Shown here in pieces: positions 33,585 to 46,100 of a stretch of DNA of 64,000 nucleotides. A program made the translations under genes and the position numbers. The stretch is from Phlyctochytrium arcticum (lineage: Eukaryota > Chytridiomycota > Chytridiomycetes > Chytridiales > Chytridiaceae), in contig JAHLKI010000017.1 of assembly GCA_025602905.1 (NCBI GenBank), positions 124,001 to 188,000 on the forward strand, read 5' to 3'. The notes beneath the pieces are model-generated. The model had not been told where the DNA came from. It saw only the letters and a list, made by a program, of their open reading frames with translations, and made no database searches. How positions within the stretch are numbered: the stretch's first letter is position 1; every line of letters starts with the position of its first letter.

Positions 33585-34923
33585 TCGCTCGTTCACACAG
33601 AGTCTGTCACAAGTAGTGTATTAGAAGTCCAAGGTTACAATACAAGGTCTGAGACAGGACTATATGCGCATCTGGTGTAACTATGCTAAGCTCTACTGCG
33701 CTCTACTGCGCTCTACAAGTGACAGATCATTTTCTGGCTGCTTATGCACATTATAGATCGTTTACGGAGATAGTGGGAAGCAGATTTAGTGCAAGTGCCA
33801 TTCTGCTGCGCTTAGGTTGGCGTTGCCAATGTCTTGTGATTAAGTTCACCCGCGGGAACGGTAAAGATATCGAAACATGGCGCTATATTTTTTACGATAG
33901 GTAGATGTGAATTACCACGCTGAATGTAATCCCATGGTGTGGCGTGAAGAAGCAGTAGCTTGCAGAATTGACGATAAAGGAGTAGGGCGCGCATTGACGA
34001 TATGGTATAAGGAGCACGGACTGGGTCTTGCTATAAGTACTCGAGGTTAGAATTGTAAAAGACAGCCCTGGGTCACTGCAGGGAAGGGTTACCTTCAGAT
34101 ATAAGTCCTCGTGTGAAAGGTTACCGGTGATGTTGAATTCGGGCAAGCATCCGATGGTTGCTCAAGTGGTGTGGGAGGGCTACTGTGCAATTCGAAACGG
34201 TCGGCGGCCATGGATCTCCAGCGGCTTAATGCCGAAATCTCTCGTGGGAGGGAGCTTATGCGGTAGATCAATATTTTGAAATCGAAAGTAATGGGAAAGC
34301 CGGGGGGAGGCGAGACCAGCTGCCTTTTTTATAACCCTTGGGGCCCGCCCCGCACCCGTCCGCCGGGACGCGTCGACCGCGGTGAAAAATTGCTGACGTG
34401 GATCAATGAAGTCAAGTGGATCAAGGGTAATGCTTTACATCGTCGTCCAACTACAGGAATTTTAGCGGCGCGGCAGTGAGGAAGACGATAATCATATCCG
34501 TTGAAGCCACAATAAGCTTACACTCTAACAGCGGTTTTAACGATGAGGAAAGTCAGGGCTCTGGCGGTCAAAGCCAAAAATGAAATCTCTTCCGCTCGCT
34601 CTGAATAACAAACATACCCGTGAAAGAGAGTACGAGATGAGATTAGGCACAGGATTTGATTGTATCACTGCTGCAGTCCAAATGGGCGTGAAACACAACA
34701 TTCCAATTTCCCACGGGCCAGATCCGCGAACCCTAATCGAATGGCGCAGTCGCAGGACCACTCCGCCAAGTGCGAAGTGCGGAGTGAAATCTTGTCAAAT
34801 GCCAATTTCTACAAACAATGTTTCCTGATTTGACCGAAACTGTAGAATATACGTAGCTATTTGTGCAGCAGCATTTGACCCAAAACCCTCTTGGTGTTTA
34901 GTCGGTCGACTTTCATACCCGCC

Positions 34924-37580
34924 ATGTCATCCAATAACAACAGTTTCCATCCTTACGGACGTACATCCGTTCGCAGGCAGGCGTCCAGCAACTCCCTGTT
35001 TCCGCCTCCATCATCCTCTTCCTCCAGCACATCGGCAGCCACCAATCCTTTCCAATCATCCATATCATCCAGGGCAGGGTTATCAAATTCCATAGGAAAT
35101 TATCAAGGGAGAGGCCAGCAGGATGACATACTCGGTGAATTTAATTTGTATATTCAACAAAAGGAGCTGTTGCGAAGTCAAAGTGCGAGGGTGAGCAATT
35201 TGATCAAATCTGGTTGGTCGCCGGTCTTTACTTACAAACGGAACGTCTTTCAGGACAAAGGGCGCGAAAGTATCAACTCAAATGCATCATCCTTCAGGCG
35301 AAGTACCAACAGCAATGCCACATGCACGTCAAACACATCCTCCGTAGATATGTTTGCAGGTCAGTTCACTTATCTGACGGCCCAGCAATACAACGCTAAA
35401 CAATACTGTTAGATCCGGAGCTGGTGAAGGCTCGCCGCGAAATTCGCGAACTCAAAGAGCAACGGCGCAAAGTCCTTGACGGAAAGGCATCCATGGATCG
35501 GAGACTCCTTGATTTGGAAACATCCAACCAAGAGAAGGAAAGCAAAGTCACCAATTTGCTGGCTAAAACCGAATCATTGGAAGCGGATCGCGAGCTGCTC
35601 ATCAAGCGTAATAAGGAATTGGAAGAGCGTTTGGGTGAAGTGGAGGAGGAGCTGATTGGGCAAAAGGAAGAGACGAATTCGACAATACAAAACCTCAAGT
35701 ACCATATAGAAGGTTTGGAGGAGGATCTAAGTACAGTGACTGGGCAGTCAGAGCGGACGCGAAGACATTTGGAGCAGCGCTTGGAATTGATGATATCTGA
35801 GCGAGACTCCCTGGAGACGCAAGTTGACCAATGTCAAGACGAGGTGCGATTTGTGAGGCGTTATTTTCACTTTAGATTTGGATACTGATATCTTGTCATA
35901 GCTGGAGAGACAAGCTGACTTGGTCATAAGAGGAAGGGAAATGTATTCCAACCTGGAACGCAGGTGCGCCAAAGCTGAGGCTTTGGTGGCACAGAATGAG
36001 ATTTCTGGAGGCGCAACAGAGGAGTTGAACATAATTAAGCGAACCCTTGATGGTGAGTACTCCAGAGCAGCGCAGTGGATCAAAGGTTCTAACAATGGCG
36101 GAAATTCAGAACAAACCCGTCTCAATCAAGCCAAAGAATCCCGTATCATCGAACTCAATGATCAGATCCGATATCTTCGTGGCATGCAAGAGAATACTGA
36201 GCGTCTTAAGGAAGAGAAATTAGCTTTATCGCAGCGACTCTCTCGCATGTCCCAAGTACAGGAACGCGCTGATGCGCTTGATCTGGAAGTAGCCCACCTT
36301 AAAGCAGAAAAGGCGCGCTGGGCCAAATTTTTGGAAGACCACGATGATACGGGTATTGACTCTCCCTATGCTCTTAGTCGCATGCTGGCCGAGCTGCGAC
36401 TGGAAAATGTACGTCTGCGAGAAAAGCTTGGGCAAGGAGATTCGGAGCGGCTGGGATTCAAGTTGACCATCACTCGTTTGGAAAAGGAAGTGACTGAATG
36501 GCAGGTGCGGGCTCGCGACCTGGAAGCAAAACGCGAAGCTGAGGTTAGGAATTTGCACCGGGTGGAGCGGAGTAGGGCATTGTCACAAGAGACTATTGAT
36601 ATGCTGCGATCCCAGCTGGATAGTTATGCTGCCGAGGAGGAACACATGCTGACCGGTAATTACGACAAACAAAAAGCCCAACAAATTGCCCAATTAGAAC
36701 AGATGGTCAAACAATACCAGGATCATGTGCATACGCTCGAGAAGGAGCTTAAAAACGCCCCTGCTTTGCCGACGCCAGCTTCTGCGGCCGGCCAACCACC
36801 TTCGGCGGGGTTGTCTGACAAAATAAGGAAATTGGAGGATATTATTGCAAACCTAAACAAGGAAAAGATAATGCTAGAGAAGGAGAATGCATCATTAGAT
36901 ACCCAACTGGGCGAATTGCAACAGGCACTTGGTCGCGGAGCATTTGACTCGTCGCGGACGAGAGTCTTGCAGTTGGCCGACAATCCTGAGTCGCGTGAGT
37001 TGGCTATCCGTCAATCAACACTGGATGCGCTTCGTGAGGAAAATAAGAAGTTGCTGGAGCAAATGGCTCAACTCGGCTCTGGACAACATCGTGCAGCTAC
37101 GGCTCAGGCGGGTCTGGTACCTGTTGAAAGCTTACGTGCGACCCAAGAGGATTGCACACGGTTGCAGGCCCTTGTTGAGGAAAAGGAAAAGAGAGTATTG
37201 CGACTGACGGAGATATATGGGAAAAAGGCTCAAGAATACCGGGAAGCTGTGTTTTCTTTACTAGGTAAGCTTTGTAATCGTTCTACTTGACGAGGTGAGG
37301 CCGGCTTAATTTGAATTATTCATTTGTAGGCTATCAATTGAATATCGAAATCGATGGACGCGTGCGTCTTTCATCCATGTACGCGACTGACCAAGACCCA
37401 AGTCTTCTGTTTACCTCTCGTGAAGCGGACCAAGGCACCATGCAACTCGTGGGAGGGTCTGAAGATGCTCAAGGACGCGTCCGAGCTGCTGCCCATTATT
37501 ACGTCGAGCAAATGGGATCTGTGCCTGCTCTATTGGCTGGCATAACTCTGGAATGTTTTGAACGGGGCGCGAGAGTGTAG
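34924..37580 (+). CDS. MAD1: Spindle assembly checkpoint protein Mad1
   Basis: Best exon model: 34924-35212, 35254-35343, 35413-35843, 35902-37264, 37330-37580 (807 residues). The first intron (41 bp, GTTGGT donor) is the least certain; a GTGAGC donor at 35191 is stronger but breaks the frame. After a Ser/Pro-rich N-terminus nearly the whole protein is coiled coil. The C-terminus has the Mad1 signature: EYREAVFSLLGYQLNIE, then GRVRLSSMYA and a final helix ending LAGITLECFERG. Known role: a Mad1 dimer at nuclear pores and unattached kinetochores recruits and converts Mad2. The Mad2-binding segment (R/K-h-h-x(3-5)-P type) was not located with certainty; LVPVESLRATQ near 37110 lies in the right region. 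Confidence 0.85.
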
Positions 37581-37959
37581 TCAAAGGAAAAAGGGGAAAA
37601 GTCCCGCCGTACCGCCAGTTCGCAATCACTTGACATGCGCGTGCCAACCAACGTTTCGTTCGGTATCCCTGCAACACCACCCTCCTCAAATACCGCACTT
37701 AATGTTCCCTCTGTCCCTGATGTCCCTCCCGCGTCTATTCTAATTAATGGGGCCAACAGTCTCCCGACTGATTGCGAGTCTGTGCTTTCAGCACATTCGG
37801 GCGCGATACTTTGCGTGCACAGTCATCACCAAGTACGAATACCATATATTGAAGATCTATGTACATCACGCATCCTTCCTAAACGCGACAGCATCTACAT
37901 TGTAAATAAGTAATATATATCCAGTGCACTTCATCAAGACTAACAATGAAAAATCTGTT
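37581..37959. other. Convergent intergenic region
   Basis: 379 bp between the stops of MAD1 and the minus-strand serine-rich gene. No gene or distinct repeat seen. Confidence 0.4.
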
Positions 37960-38726
37960 TTAAGGAGTGTCCCAAGTTTTTTCCCATCCGCTGAATGTAT
38001 GCATTCGAGGTAATCGCGCTGGCATCAGTGGTTCCTTCATACTCGATATACTCGTAGCGCGTTGCCGGGTCGGCTGGGTTGACCGGGACCTAGGTCTGCT
38101 TTCGATGGCGGATAGTCCCACAATGGAAGGGGAGGGGGATGCTCTGGGTGTAGATGCGCGTGAGGAAGAAGCCGATGATGAAGTAGGGACGGCAGTATTG
38201 GCCCGTTTGACAAAGGATTGCAGCTTGTGAGCTCGCACGGGGGTAGCTTGAAGTGTAAGTGTTTGAATAGCAGGAGTGCGGGGACGATCGGAAGTTGCTG
38301 GCATTGTCAAGTATGTCATTTGGGGGGTAGGATCGAAAGGCTCCCTAAGAACGAAAACCTCAACAAATTTAAATCGTCTTATCACAACAAAATTATAACT
38401 TGAACATACCAACTTCCCCCGCAATCACCAGCCACCCTGATGGGGACCATTCCCTCGTCTCCGTCTTTCCATCGCTGTTGTTCATCATCACTGCCTTCAA
38501 CTTGGTCATCGTCCAATATTGTCATTTGGCCACCCAGTCCAATGACACCACCTTCCCGAGTACTGACGATGCCTTTTGAAGCCGCACTGGATTTGTTTTT
38601 GGAGCGCAAGTTTGGAAGGACTACTACGGGACCGGAAACCGTCTGTGATTGTTTTCCTTGTGGTACAGACGGAAGGACGTTTTTCTTATGTAGCAGTGCG
38701 TGAAGTTGGGTAGTAAGTTGTGGCAT
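37960..38726 (-). CDS. Small Ser/Pro-rich hypothetical protein (233 aa)
   Basis: Exons 38410-38726 and 37960-38344 (65-bp intron, GTATGT..TTAG; phases fit). The join gives a continuous CGGSWEPFDPTPQM segment, which supports the splice. The N-terminal half has a conserved-looking patch (PVVVLPNLRSK, GQMTILDDDQ); the C-terminal half is low-complexity Ser/Arg/Pro with many possible phosphosites. No domain, signal or membrane segment recognised. It lies between MAD1 and the RGS gene, on the RGS strand. Confidence 0.6.
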
Positions 38727-39151
38727 GACCTGGTGATTTTACAGGAAGGTGTGAGAATTTGGTTTGCCGTTGACGTGTCGGATGTGTGAACTCTGAGGGA
38801 GAGTTAGGTTTAATTTCGTTTTGACAATAGCTGTTTATAGCATCTCTTCCGCGGAATAAAGTTAACCTTATTGATTGGTGTGTACTCTTGAAAATGATTG
38901 ATTGCACCCCTTTTAAATCTAGAAAACTATGATGAAGGCCGGGGGAGACCGTGGGAAAGTCTACGCAGATTTCGAAAAGTTTCAAGTTCGTCCCTTGAAC
39001 CGAATCAAACCAGCGGATGCACTTCAGCAAGTAGCAACTTTCAGCATCTTGGGATGTGAACAATCTGGGATTGGAAACAGACTGACGCAGGAAGAAAATG
39101 CAATAAAACTTTTTGATTGGGTAAATCAAAACGCAGACAAAAAAAGTAAAT
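38727..39151. other. Intergenic region, nothing recognised
   Basis: 425 bp between the RGS gene stop and the start of the Ser-rich gene. A plus-strand frame at 38929-39237 overlaps the RGS C-terminus antisense and is probably chance. Confidence 0.4.
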
Positions 39152-42100
39152 TCAAAACATCCCCTCGGCCTCGACTTCACCGGGAAGAATGGCCTGTGCT
39201 GGTCGTATTGATTGGTCGACTTCCGGCTGACGTCTGACGGCCGAGGACCGGGGAATCCTGTCTTCCTCGAGATCACCTCCAATTTTTAAAGTATATGACT
39301 GGCTTAAAAGACTTTCCCCTATTCCCGCGCCATTCAGATCCAGTTCTGATTTGAATTGATCGCTACGCCGCCGTAGGTCATCACGAATGTTTTTAATTTG
39401 GCGGCGTAACTTCTCAAGTTCTTGCTCGTCCATGATCTCCTCCTCAATGGTACGCTCTAGATCGGCAAGGAGTTGAGTTTCCACTACCACTTCGACGCTG
39501 ATATGGTCACCGCTTAAAAAAGGAAAAGTCAGTAAATGCAGTAGACTTAGTGCCACTGCTGCGCGACTTACAAGAACTTGCGTAATTTGTTCAACCGCTT
39601 CTGCCGGGACTCCTTGCTTAGCTCTACCTGTTGCACATTAATGCTAGAAGTGGCCTGAGACTCGAAAGAGACTTGTGAATCCCTCGATACAGTTGTGCCG
39701 CCCGGGGCATCATTGTCGGTCAGGTGGGCCAGCGGGTCTAGAATATCAAAGACGTCGCGGGCCTGCTTGACCATAAATGACAGACCAGCCAAAGATCGGC
39801 GAGCCGTTGCCACAGCAGGTTGCTCCATAGAGCCAGCAAGTGACGTATACAGGGCTTCGGTGGGAGGGAGTTGACCAAGGATTCGTTCCAGCTTACTGGC
39901 CTTTTTCTGAAACTGCTTTTTCTCTTCCAAGGTTAGCGGGCGTCGTGGATGAGTTGGTGGTGGGGCTCCGGAGGCTTTCGCTTCTTGAATGTCACTGACT
40001 CCAATCCGTTGCCCCATCATGCTAGAAATCTTATCGAGTCGCCTCTTTTGCGCAAGTTTGGACTCGTTCTCGGATCCATCACGACAGTGTCCATCGCGTG
40101 AGATGGTATCGTTGTTTGTGCCGGGGCGGCCAAGTGATGCAAAAGATGATGTATCCCCCAGACGATGGATGGAACCGTCATCCGATTGCATCAGAGACTC
40201 TCCGTCCGCACTACTGTAGGCTGCATTGAGCCGTTCCTGAATAGCGGGGTATGTCACCGTAAGCCCAATTGTCTTCTCATCAAGCGACTCGCCCAAAACC
40301 CGGCTAATCTTATTGGTTCGCTTCTGAAGCATACGTCGCTCATTGGCTTTCAGATCATTTGTGGTTTCCACCGGCTGCTGAATATCGTCGTCCGACGTTT
40401 CTGATGATGTGCCCAAGTTTGACCCACTTTCGGCATTCGTCACAATCTGTTGCCCGCGCTGCTGCTGATTGGTCAACTTATCCCCAAAGAAGGTCTCTAA
40501 TTTATCCTTCTTTTTGCGACGATTGCCATGACTTGTTGCGTCTTCATCGTTGGTTGGTGACACAGCATTTTCATCGTCGTGCTGATTCAAAAAGTCTTCT
40601 GATGAGTCAAAGGTGCCAATCCCGCCTATTGTTTGAAGATACTGCGCAGACGCTGCAAAAATTTGCTTTTGAATAAGTTCTGTAGACAGTCGTTCGCCAA
40701 AGAACTTGGCCAATTTTTTTTTCACGGTGCATGCGTTTCTGCTTGTCTGCCCAGTGATTTCGATTCGTATCATTGAAATAACCTTTCAAGATTCGATTGG
40801 CCAGTGGGAAATACTGAGTGAGCGCTTTGGTTAAAACTGATTCCTTAAACTTCATTGTCGCCGCTTTGTTGACTTTAGCATTCTTATCAGAGTTGCCAAA
40901 GGGCAGCGAGCTCGGCATCTTGTGTGTTGGGCTGGTTTCGATGAGAGGAATGATACCACGGGCAGTTTCAATGTTGGATAGGAAATGTAAGACAAATGGC
41001 CCAGAAATACGGCCACGCTGGTATTCCAGGCGATCTACAAGGGCCTTAGGTTGGACATGGCATACTGTCAGAAGTCTTACACCGCATACTTACCATTCGT
41101 CTTGGCATCAAGATACTCTTTGAACTTTTTGCTCTTTTCATATCGTACAAAGGAATGACTCTTCAACATGGCGTAAACCTGCTCCTGGGCTTCGTCAAAC
41201 ATGATTGGGTCGCTGGTATCGTTTGATATCACATCTTCGCGTATCTCTGCCGAGATGTTGACTTGCAAAGGGGCAGTTGAGGTAATGTAAGTGACAATGA
41301 TGTACTTTGCAAAGTTATCCCGTAGCTCTTGTCGACATGATTGAAAAATCTCCACGTCCAACCAGAACAGAAGGTTTTCAATAGTGTACTCTTCGATGCA
41401 GAATTCGCTGAAAAAACGCAACCCAACTTTATTGCGCAGGCATGATTGCAGACGATCATCTATTGGAGACAGAGATACCGGAGCTCGATGTGACCGACCA
41501 GAGTACATACTAGTGGAGGATCCGACCGAGCCGACGCGTTTATGGCCAACTCCTTGCCCAGGGACTGGAAGTGAGCCGGTGCTTTCGTCCTCCTTGGGCT
41601 GGACAACACTAATTGAAGGTACGTTGCCACTGGAAACCGACTGCTTCTCTTGATCGGCAGATGTCACTTCTACCTCTGGCAATTCATTTTGGGACGTCTT
41701 CTCGAGGCCAGCCAATCCAGATGCCATAGACGAACCATCGCGGCTTTCCGTGTACAGGGCGTCTTCGGATGGGTACATATTGCGGTTGATACTTTCGCCT
41801 AATGGTCAACGCTTTATGAGAGACAGAAAAGCATAAAGTTACGCTTGCCATGCCCAGTACCTTCAAAAGCATTGATGACTGATACGGTGTCCGTGAACCC
41901 AAGCACATCCGCAATTCTATCTTCAAACTTGAGCGCTAACATTCCAGAGTCATACACTTGCCCAATGACCAATGGATCGCGCTGCGGTGAAGTTGCAGCG
42001 GTGACGGATGTCCGAGCACCGGGCAACTGCAACAGGTACTTGTAAGCATAATCAGCTTCGATTTGGCGCGCGAGATATTCGATTGTCTGATCTCGCGATG

Positions 42101-42569
42101 CAGTAACTTCGATGATAAGTTCGCTTCCACTGATCATAACGGTAATCTTGGAGAATTGTTGGACGTGAAATGATGTCCGGTGCTGTTGCTTGTTCATGAC
42201 TCGAGCAATACGCACACGTCGTTCTGTTTCGTCCTCCTCGGTTTCTTTGGGGGAAGCATTTGCTGGGGAGTTCTCCTGACTTGCTGAGAGTCTCGAGACA
42301 ACACGCGAAATTCGACGCTGAACAGATAGGCGAGGCTGTCCCGCGGACAGCGTTGGTGATGAGTCGCCTCCAGCACTACTCTCACCAGCTGAGCCAGTTA
42401 CAATTTCCCCCTGACTCGTCTGACCCAGTAATTCACTGTCATTGGTCCCGGACCAGCTGCGGGGCAGAAACTTTTGTCCAAAGGAGGAAGTACGCATTCG
42501 ACCTGATGCACTTGGTCTTCGAGGGGGTGTTTCGGAGCCCATTTTGGGGGAAGTCCCCGACGACGACAT
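39152..42569 (-). CDS. RGS-domain regulator with ubiquitin-like region and six K-x-(F/L)-G motifs; one homopolymer frameshift
   Basis: Exons 41861-42569, 41094-41798, 39572-41034 and 39152-39512; about 1078 residues after correcting one frameshift. Residues about 135-235 resemble a beta-grasp (ubiquitin/RBD-like) fold (ITVMISGSELIIEV). An RGS domain spans about 353-475 (GLRFFSEFCIEEYTIENLLF, then a KSHSFVRYEKSKKF end). The C-terminal half repeats a motif six times: KKLAKFFGERL, KLETFFGDKL, KISRVLGESL, KISSMMGQRI, KLERILGQL, KLRKFFGDHI, ending in a coiled coil. RGS domains speed GTP hydrolysis by G-alpha. A run of nine A (minus strand, about 40714-40722) puts the third exon out of frame; eight A would give REKKLAKFFGE, so a sequencing error or recent mutation is likely. 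Confidence 0.85.
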
Positions 42570-42979
42570 ATTGACTACTTTTCACTCGAGCCGGCAATTG
42601 GGACTTGACCGATATTCCGGGTCTGGCAAAGGTATTGATTAGTCGTTGCCTGGAAATTATACAGGTACGGGTCCACAGTGGTTATGGGGCCCTTGAGAAC
42701 GAAAGAATTACTCTGGACTTAACGGGTGGCTCTTATTCAACAACCCGCAAGGGTGATCAATTTCATTGAAGGAATCTGGGTTAACCTTTTCTTTGTATTT
42801 TCCATCACCACTGTGTACCTGCCCATATCCCAGGAGCGGACTTTGGCAGATCGCAGCTGCGCCACTGCTGACCCATTGCCGAATCATTGCGGGTTTTGAA
42901 CCCTTCCTGGAACCCTTCAGCAGAAAGAAGGTTATGAGAACATGATTATAATTAAAGACCTCATCTGAATGTGGTGATA
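42570..42979. other. Intergenic region upstream of the RGS gene and Helitron target site
   Basis: 410 bp holding the RGS promoter on its left side. Its right edge is the flank of the Helitron 3' end, a T (minus-strand reading) at 42979. No gene seen. Confidence 0.4.
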
Positions 42980-42982
42980 CGA

Positions 42983-42996
42983 GAGGGTAAACCCTC
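42983..42996 (-). repeat. Helitron 3'-terminal hairpin
   Basis: gagggtaaaccctc: a 6-bp perfect stem with a 2-base loop, followed by gcttcgctcggg. It is 131 bp behind the helicase stop and 3 bp inside the inferred 3' end. The same hairpin with the same neighbour sequence occurs at 49851-49864. Confidence 0.75.
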
Positions 42997-43126
42997 GCTT
43001 CGCTCGGGTACTATGTAGCTTTCTAAGCATGTAGGGGGCATTCTCCTTGGAAATTTGATACAGGATCGCCAGCGGACTAAAAGAAAATGGGTATCAAAAA
43101 GATGGAACATAGGAAGGAGTTGGCCA

Positions 43127-46100
43127 TTAAATAAAAATAAAAATCATCTGAAACAGGAAGTGTACAATCATTGAATCACATCCAAAACTTCTTTGTAAAC
43201 AACATTTCTTGTGCAGCCCGACAACTTTTTCCCTTTTGGATGACTTGAGGAAAACTTTAGGATCTGTATTACGGAATGGAGGAATGTAAACTTTATCATA
43301 CCATGAGTTGTCAATATAAAAGTTTAAACCACTTCTTGATGAGACTCTGGATGCAGCTACGTAGAGCTGACCATGCCCAAAAGTTGGATCCGGCAAATAA
43401 ACCCCCACCCGCTGCATCGTCTGCCCTTGTGATTTATTGATCGTCATTGCGTACGCTACACGTACTGGAAATTGGCGTCGTTGAAATTGGAAGTAATCTT
43501 CGTTTTGACCTGTTCAAATGATAATGTGCGATATGAATACAGCATCGTTGGAACTAAATACTGCGGATCTTTACCTGTGCGAAGGATAATCCGTGGTATG
43601 AAGACAATTGACCCGATATTAGTCCCGGAGACAATCTCTGCTTCAAGAACTCTTCTTCCCAGTCGGCGAACTATTGGGCGCGTGCCGTTGCACAGTCCCT
43701 CGGCAGCATTCAAGTTCCTCAATAGCATAATTGGGACACCAATTTTTAATCGAAGTCGATGTGGCAGAAATCCGTTGGGATTCATAGTGTTAAGAAACTC
43801 CCTGGGATATAGATGGGAGTTTTGTTGGTCTTTGCTGGCTAATTTGTCCTCACTCAGAAATACGTGCTCTTCACCTAGATGCCGGTCAAGAATATTTTCG
43901 TTGACCATAGCGACATTATCATTTTTGGGTGCGAGAATGGCTCGTTCGGTTAAAGACTTTGACGACATTGTGTTGATATCCGAATTATAGACGAAGGCGA
44001 TGAGGGCTTCCAGGCCGTTTGAGGGAGTCGTAGCCGTGATCAACAAATCCGGAGGAATTGTTATCCAATCTTCCTCAATCGCGTTGCCGTACTGCGCAGG
44101 ATTAAGGTTGGGCAAGCCCCCGTTCCCCATTTGCGGTATCCACTGCGCAAACTCCTTTGCTGCAACAGTGTCGGTATCAGTAAGGCTGAGAGTGTTGAGC
44201 CGCATGTTCTCCGTCAAGTTGAAGAGGGTAACGGTATCCCAAATGTGGGAACGTGTCAAAGTAGAAGCCACTACTTCTTCACGCGAACCCTTCTTTATCA
44301 CTGGTAGTGTCTGGCGGAAATCACCGCCGAAGACAACTACGATGCCACCGAAAGGACTGCGGTCATTCCTGACATCCTGCAGGGTTCTATCCACAGCTTC
44401 CATGGCATAGCGATGGGTCATGGGAGCTTCGTCCCATATGATGATGCTCGTTTTCTGGAGCAACTCCCCAACCGCATCTCTTTTGGGTTTGATGTTGCAG
44501 ACGGAGTCGGGTAATATTTCCGTGGTATTTTCAGTCTCGAATGCGCCGTACGACCACCCTCCAATAACAAAGCCGCGATGCCCGAGCCTGCGACCGCAAG
44601 TGCAATTTTCCCATCAGAGCGGAACGTCGCCAGTAGACTCTTGTAAACAAAAGTCTTACCCGCACCGCCACAGCCATTTACAAAGAATACCCCCCCTTTC
44701 TGTGTGTTGACTGCTTCGACGATTTCTTCGTACACCTGCGACTGTAGCGTGTTGAGTGATTCCCGCGCCACCTCAACCTGCGCAGCCAATTCATCGACAT
44801 CATAGCTCTGCTCTTCAACAATGAGCCTATTTTGATTGCCAGCAAAAAGAGACAAACCATCAGGTTGAGGTAGTGATGGATGGGCGGCCAAAGAAGATCC
44901 GTTTCGGGAAAAATCACGGTCCAATTCGTGTAATGTTTCATTAAGGACGACATCATCCGAAATATTTCTGCATCCGAGAGACACAGGTCCATGCCGTATA
45001 CGATGTCGCATATCATCAGACAAATTGTTCTTGTGCTCATCCCACAGACCTCTAGGATCCGTCACATCACAGAACAAAATTATGGTGACAAATAAGCTGC
45101 GCAAAGCACTCCCAGTCTGAAAACCGGCTGCCTCACCGAGCGCCCGCGTCCACTCCATATCATCGGCGAGCAGACCCAGCTCCCTGCATGCATCTTTGAA
45201 TGTTGGGTGCACCACGCCGTTGATGGTCAAAAGATCTTCCCATTTGGTCGGACCTTTCACCGTTATCAAAAGTAAACGGAGATAGTAGCGGTCGCCTGAG
45301 TTAGGGTGTGCAAATGCCATTCGGCCAACTGCCTTTCCCTTCTTGCGTGGGGTCCATTTTCGGAGCTTTTTGTTCCATACAAAGAATTGCGGGAATTCCG
45401 CATACGTCAGATTGTTGGCAGACTCTGAGTATGTCGTGTTGGCCTGAAAGAAGCCTGTCAGCATAGTATCTCGCTCTCCGCGGGAAGCAATATCCATGAT
45501 ATTCTCTTCGCCACGAAAGGTGACCATCTGGTCTTCAGGGAGATGAACCGGTAAATGACAAACTGGAGGGAAGTTCTGATGCATAGATGTTGAAAATATC
45601 CTCCAAACAGCCTCGCAGGCAGAAATGTAGCGGGCATCCAGGTACCTTTTAATTTCATCGTCAACCATTGGTGGTGCTTGAGGTCCATTGGTTGCAGTAT
45701 CCGAGGGATGAGAAGGGGCTGTGAGCTCAATCGTGGCACGGTCAGGTCCTTTGTAAATATACTTGAAAATATACTTGACAGCTGAGACAGTCAAACACAG
45801 TTCCACGTTAATGTGCCCATCATATTTTTTTGTCAAGTAAGGGTTGTATGGCACAATCCAGCGGTTGTCTAAATGTACCCCCTTCACCTTTACAGTCCGT
45901 CCGTCGTCACGTCTGCGATAAGTAGGGTACGAATCGTTTGGCGTTTCTGTGGCTGCAGTGAACTTTTTGGGAAAAGTTTTCGCACATTTTCCCCCATTGT
46001 CTCTACAGCAGGGTGCATTTGTATTGGTAGGGCCACACGGGCCATGAACCATGGTTTTAGAGACGGTAGCATAGAGTTCCGGATCAGAATCCACGTTTGG

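Larger units (their letters stand above)
31084..34923. other. 3.8-kb gene desert with repeats
   Basis: AT-rich region between the lipase gene and MAD1. No open frame here looks like a gene. It contains a degenerate tandem repeat (31985-32530 plus decayed copies to about 32770), a GATG microsatellite at 33565-33584 and a 10-bp repeat ctctactgcg at 33691-33716. The last about 100 bp hold the MAD1 promoter and 5' UTR. Confidence 0.6.

Noticed and set aside
33565..33716. Short direct repeats considered as a CRISPR-like array
   Set aside because: A GATG microsatellite and a 10-bp repeat without spacers; no CRISPR architecture and the organism is eukaryotic.
43450..43580. Apparent stop and frame change near the Helitron C-terminus
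   Set aside because: A GTAAAG..ACAG intron (43510-43574) restores [18 protein letters not shown]; the same intron is present in relic 2.
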